Source: Echinometra lucunter
Taxonomy: Eukaryota > Echinodermata > Echinoidea > Camarodonta > Echinometridae
DNA: 64,000 nucleotides
Direction of reading: 5' to 3'
NCBI GenBank assembly: GCA_029962745.1
Contig: CM057158.1
Span: 17,146,743 to 17,210,742 of the forward strand
In this document: positions 61,688 through 64,000 of the stretch, in pieces
Layout of the letters: each line of letters begins with the position of its first letter
Position numbering within the stretch: the first letter of the stretch is position 1
The notes under the pieces: generated by a model
Told to the model about the DNA's origin: nothing
Seen by the model: only the letters and a program-made list of their open reading frames with translations
Databases searched by the model: none
Translations under genes and position numbers: made by a program

Positions 61688-62732
61688 CCGTTTTCCACGA
61701 GCAAAACCAACCTTAGGAATTTTTTCCATCTTTATCCACTCGCTTCGGTTATAACATCGCTCCAAAAGAGTGCAATGAACCCGATCTTCGTCAGGTATTC
61801 CGTGAGCATAATACTTCTTGAGTTTGTAGCCCGTATTTGTGGACTGATCCTACTCTGACATTCTACACCACCATCCGATATTAGGTTTGAAGTGGTTGCT
61901 TTCCTTCCTCATGCGCATCATGCAAGTCGTATAGCCCTCTCCAATATGTACATACCTTAGAGCAGGTACATGCGCTCTTTCTATTTAATTCGAATGAAAA
62001 ATCCCCCTTGATCCTATGAAGCACTGTGAAAGAAAAAAGAAAGGAAGAGAAAATGACCAGAGGAAATGAGGAACAGCTCTAACCATGACCGGATGCACTA
62101 TTGAAGAACCACTTTGTAACTGCTTAAGATGCAACAAGTTTGTAAGTTTGATGAATCTCATGTGGCATTTCAATTCTGAACAAGATGACGTCACGAACGA
62201 ATGGAACACTATCCGGCCATCCGAATTCTTTGAGTGGTAGATATAGTATAGTTTGTTCGGTATAGTGAACTCTTTAAATAAACAAGCAGATGTTGCCAAT
62301 TAATTACACGTCAAAGCCTTTTCACGCTATACGTAATCAGGAAATCTGAAATGATTCAGATATTGATATTATCATTCCCATTATCATGGACATCGAGATC
62401 ACATCATCATAATCATTATCATGATCACCAGTACCATGGCCACTACGTAGCCTTTTAGTTGATGAAGTCATGGTGGTAAATGAAATTATAGTCACGGTAC
62501 TGAAACCTGTTGATGCTTTATTTCTTTAGAGAAAATAGTTCTGTAATTCCTATCAATAATACCTTTGATTGCATTTTGTTCGATAGGATATAAACCAATG
62601 AATACTATTTGTTTGATCGAGTTTAGCAGGACTACCCCAGGAATATTTTCCCCACTCTGAAAATTAAACATAATGCATGGCTGTAATCATGTTTGATCTA
62701 TTTTTTTCCCAAAAACATTTTCTTTCAAACTA

Positions 62733-62794
62733 TTTGACCTGTTGCCCCTGTGTTAAGTCTATGGGATTTACAGAATCCAGTACTCAAGGGGTTA
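62733..62794. mobile_element. TTAA micro-element, copy E (shortened)
   Basis: A 62-bp unit in the orientation of copy B: TTTGACCTGTTG, then GTGTTAAGTCTATGGGATTT and ACAGAATCCAGTACTCAAGG GGTTA. About 20 bp near the left end are missing relative to copies B-D. Confidence 0.55.
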
Positions 62795-63293
62795 TGCCAT
62801 TGCAGTTTACCTTATCTCTCTTGTCATCGACAATCTACTGCTGCGTGTCTTAAACGTGCTCAATGAAAAGAATGGTATCCCATGGCGCACTCTAATAACT
62901 TCCACTGGCTTGTACACCTAATGAATGATCATCTGTGGGTTTAGTGGGAATAATCTATCTATCATAACTAGTAACAAGAACTTATGTATTTTATTCGTAC
63001 GCCTGACATTTGAATTTTGTATTTGCCTTTTTTAGGAGTGGTGACAGGGTATTAGAGAGTTCTTCGCCCTGTATATCGCTCATGTTGGCGCCGGGTATGT
63101 TATATCAGCGTCTTCGGGGAGATAGTCTCAGTCACATGATTGATGTGTGTTCCGACATATACACTGCATCATGTGACACATAAGCTTCATATCATTATGT
63201 GGTTTAAATCATCTCAACGAGTGTAAAATGCTTAGAAGTCTTGATAAAGTATTTTTTTTTAATCAGATATGAGTGAATGAGTAGTAATTATTA

Positions 63294-63595
63294 TGTTGTG
63301 GTCCAGTGGATAAGTCTCTGGACTTTGAAACACAAGGTACGGGGTTCGAATCCCTGCCGCAGCACTAATGTCCTTTGGCAAGACATTAATCTACATTTGC
63401 CACACTCGACCCAGGTGAGGTAAATGGGTACCTGGCAGGAATAAATTCCTTGAAATGCTTGTGCGCTGTAAACGGCTGCCGGGCTAAAGCCAGGGTAATA
63501 ATATCCAAAGTCCTTTGGAAGCGCATAGAGACGTTAGATAATAACGTGATTTGCGCTATACAAGAACGGAATATTATTCTTATTAATAATAATGC
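63294..63595 (+). mobile_element. tRNA-derived SINE, family 2
   Basis: The 71-nt head (63294-63364) can form a tRNA-like acceptor stem (TGTTGTG with CGCAGCA). It has box A-like TGGTCCAGTGGATAAG and a perfect box B GGTTCGAATCC. A ~200-bp body follows (TGTCCTTTGGCAAGACATTA..., AAATGGGTACCTGGCAGGAA), then the 3' end TTGCGCTATACAAGAACGGA and an ATT-rich tail. The GCGCTATA 3' motif is shared with the LINE fragment at 38698 and is a common SINE/LINE 3' feature in deuterostomes. It is a single copy in this window, so the body boundary is approximate. Confidence 0.78.
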
Positions 63596-63937
63596 GAAAA
63601 GGGCGATAAACAGGTAGATCAAACCGAGGGCAGGAGGAAAGAACATTAGAGAAGAGAGAAGGAATGGGTGAGGGAAAGTGGAACTGACGGAAGGAGAAGG
63701 AGCAAAAGAGGTGAATGTGGTATATAAGGAAAAGAGAAAAGAAAGAAGGAAAGAAGAAAGAAAAATAAGGCTTATGATGTCGTAGAGAATGTGATCGAAT
63801 TTATTGATTGGAGGGATGGAATAACTTGGTGATTTGGGGGAAATTCATAATGTATATATTAAAGATATCTCAGCGTAGAAAGAACTGCAAAAAGTACATG
63901 TAAAATTACGTCAGCAGTATGACATAATGGAAAAGAA

Positions 63938-64000
63938 TGGAGAGAGAGGGAGAGGGGAAGAGTTGGAGTGAGCGAAGAAGAGAGAGAGAGAGAGAGAAGG
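63938..64000. repeat. (GA)n-rich purine tract at the right edge
   Basis: GA dinucleotides and GGAGAG blocks, running into the window end. Confidence 0.9.

Larger units (their letters stand above)
50888..64000 (+). other. Intron C of the receptor gene (at least 13.1 kb, open at the right edge)
   Basis: It starts with GTAAGT. I looked for a following exon that begins with one base completing AA-N and continues the Cache domain; none was convincing. Mobile elements are listed separately. I see nothing recognisable in 52210-54050, 55310-60350, 60580-61600, 61690-62730 and 62800-63290 apart from low-complexity tracts: TA/T near 53350-53390, G then CT/TA near 53507-53545, G at 56472-56485, C at 56560-56575, a pyrimidine tract at 56710-56940, GA at 57462-57492, G near 58686 and CA near 59175. 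Confidence 0.55.

Noticed and set aside
61291..61765. Two adjacent minus-strand ORFs (95 and 69 codons)
   Set aside because: Amino acid mix looks plausible, but there are no clear splice sites, I recognise no family, and part of the second is a TTAA micro-element. Possibly an old transposon remnant.
63035..63180. Possible next exon after TTTTTTAG at 63035
   Set aside because: The frame demanded by the previous exon gives SGDRVLESSSPC and so on, which does not resemble the continuation of a GPR158-type Cache domain, and no good donor follows.
63294..63364. Functional tRNA gene at the right edge
   Set aside because: The head looks tRNA-like and has a perfect box B, but it continues into a SINE body and tail, so it is a SINE and not a tRNA gene.
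1..64000. CRISPR arrays, operons, phage or toxin systems
   Set aside because: No spaced direct repeats with unique spacers, no ribosome binding sites and no dense coding; the window is eukaryotic intron.

Overview
The window looks like intronic DNA of an animal genome, probably a marine invertebrate deuterostome. A sea urchin or other echinoderm is my best guess. The signs are AT-rich intronic sequence, two kinds of tRNA-headed SINE, L1/Tx1-like and CR1/L2-like non-LTR retrotransposon pieces, many short MITEs, dense microsatellites and unusually many long poly-C/poly-G runs. I saw no bacterial gene structure. The species assignment is inference.

The only host gene I can support is partial and lies on the + strand. 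It is visible as three spliced coding exons (141-223, 7682-7779, 50701-50887) separated by introns of about 7.5 kb and 42.9 kb. All three have an AG acceptor and a GTAAGT donor, and their reading frames join exactly (2 nt + 1 nt, then 1 nt + 2 nt). Together they encode 122 residues plus 2 nt. Exon 3 carries a Cache-type signature (W-S-x-P-Y-F-D-C-G-G-G, then W-M-M-T-Y-T-V-P-F). The cysteine after PYFD points to the extracellular Cache domain of a class C orphan receptor related to GPR158/GPR179 (insect CG31760-like). Three N-glycosylation sequons agree with an extracellular location. The gene starts left of the window and continues past its right end.

Region by region: intron A (224-7681) holds a SINE, a diverged ~200-bp tandem duplication and a 118-bp MITE. 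Intron B (7780-50700) holds most of the repeats: several MITE families, a ~720-bp TAC-type triplet array, a 5'-truncated L1/Tx1-like element with an intact 388-codon C-terminal ORF (minus strand), two decayed CR1/L2-like LINE 3' ends, a piggyBac-like 362-bp MITE, nested fold-back elements, a tRNA-like sequence next to a CACTG-ended MITE, a perfect CRE-containing palindrome and a 500-N gap. The rest of the window (50888-64000) is downstream intron. It holds an inverted-repeat element interrupted by a SINE, a MITE pair-mate of one in intron B, four copies of a tiny TTAA-flanked element, and a SINE at the right edge.

The observations most worth following are the phase-consistent receptor gene with very large introns, a six-copy family of ~65-85-bp TTAA-bounded elements (one split by another MITE), and a MITE family that carries a CCAAT-box motif in its conserved core. 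I found no complete gene, intact tRNA gene, CRISPR array or prokaryotic system.
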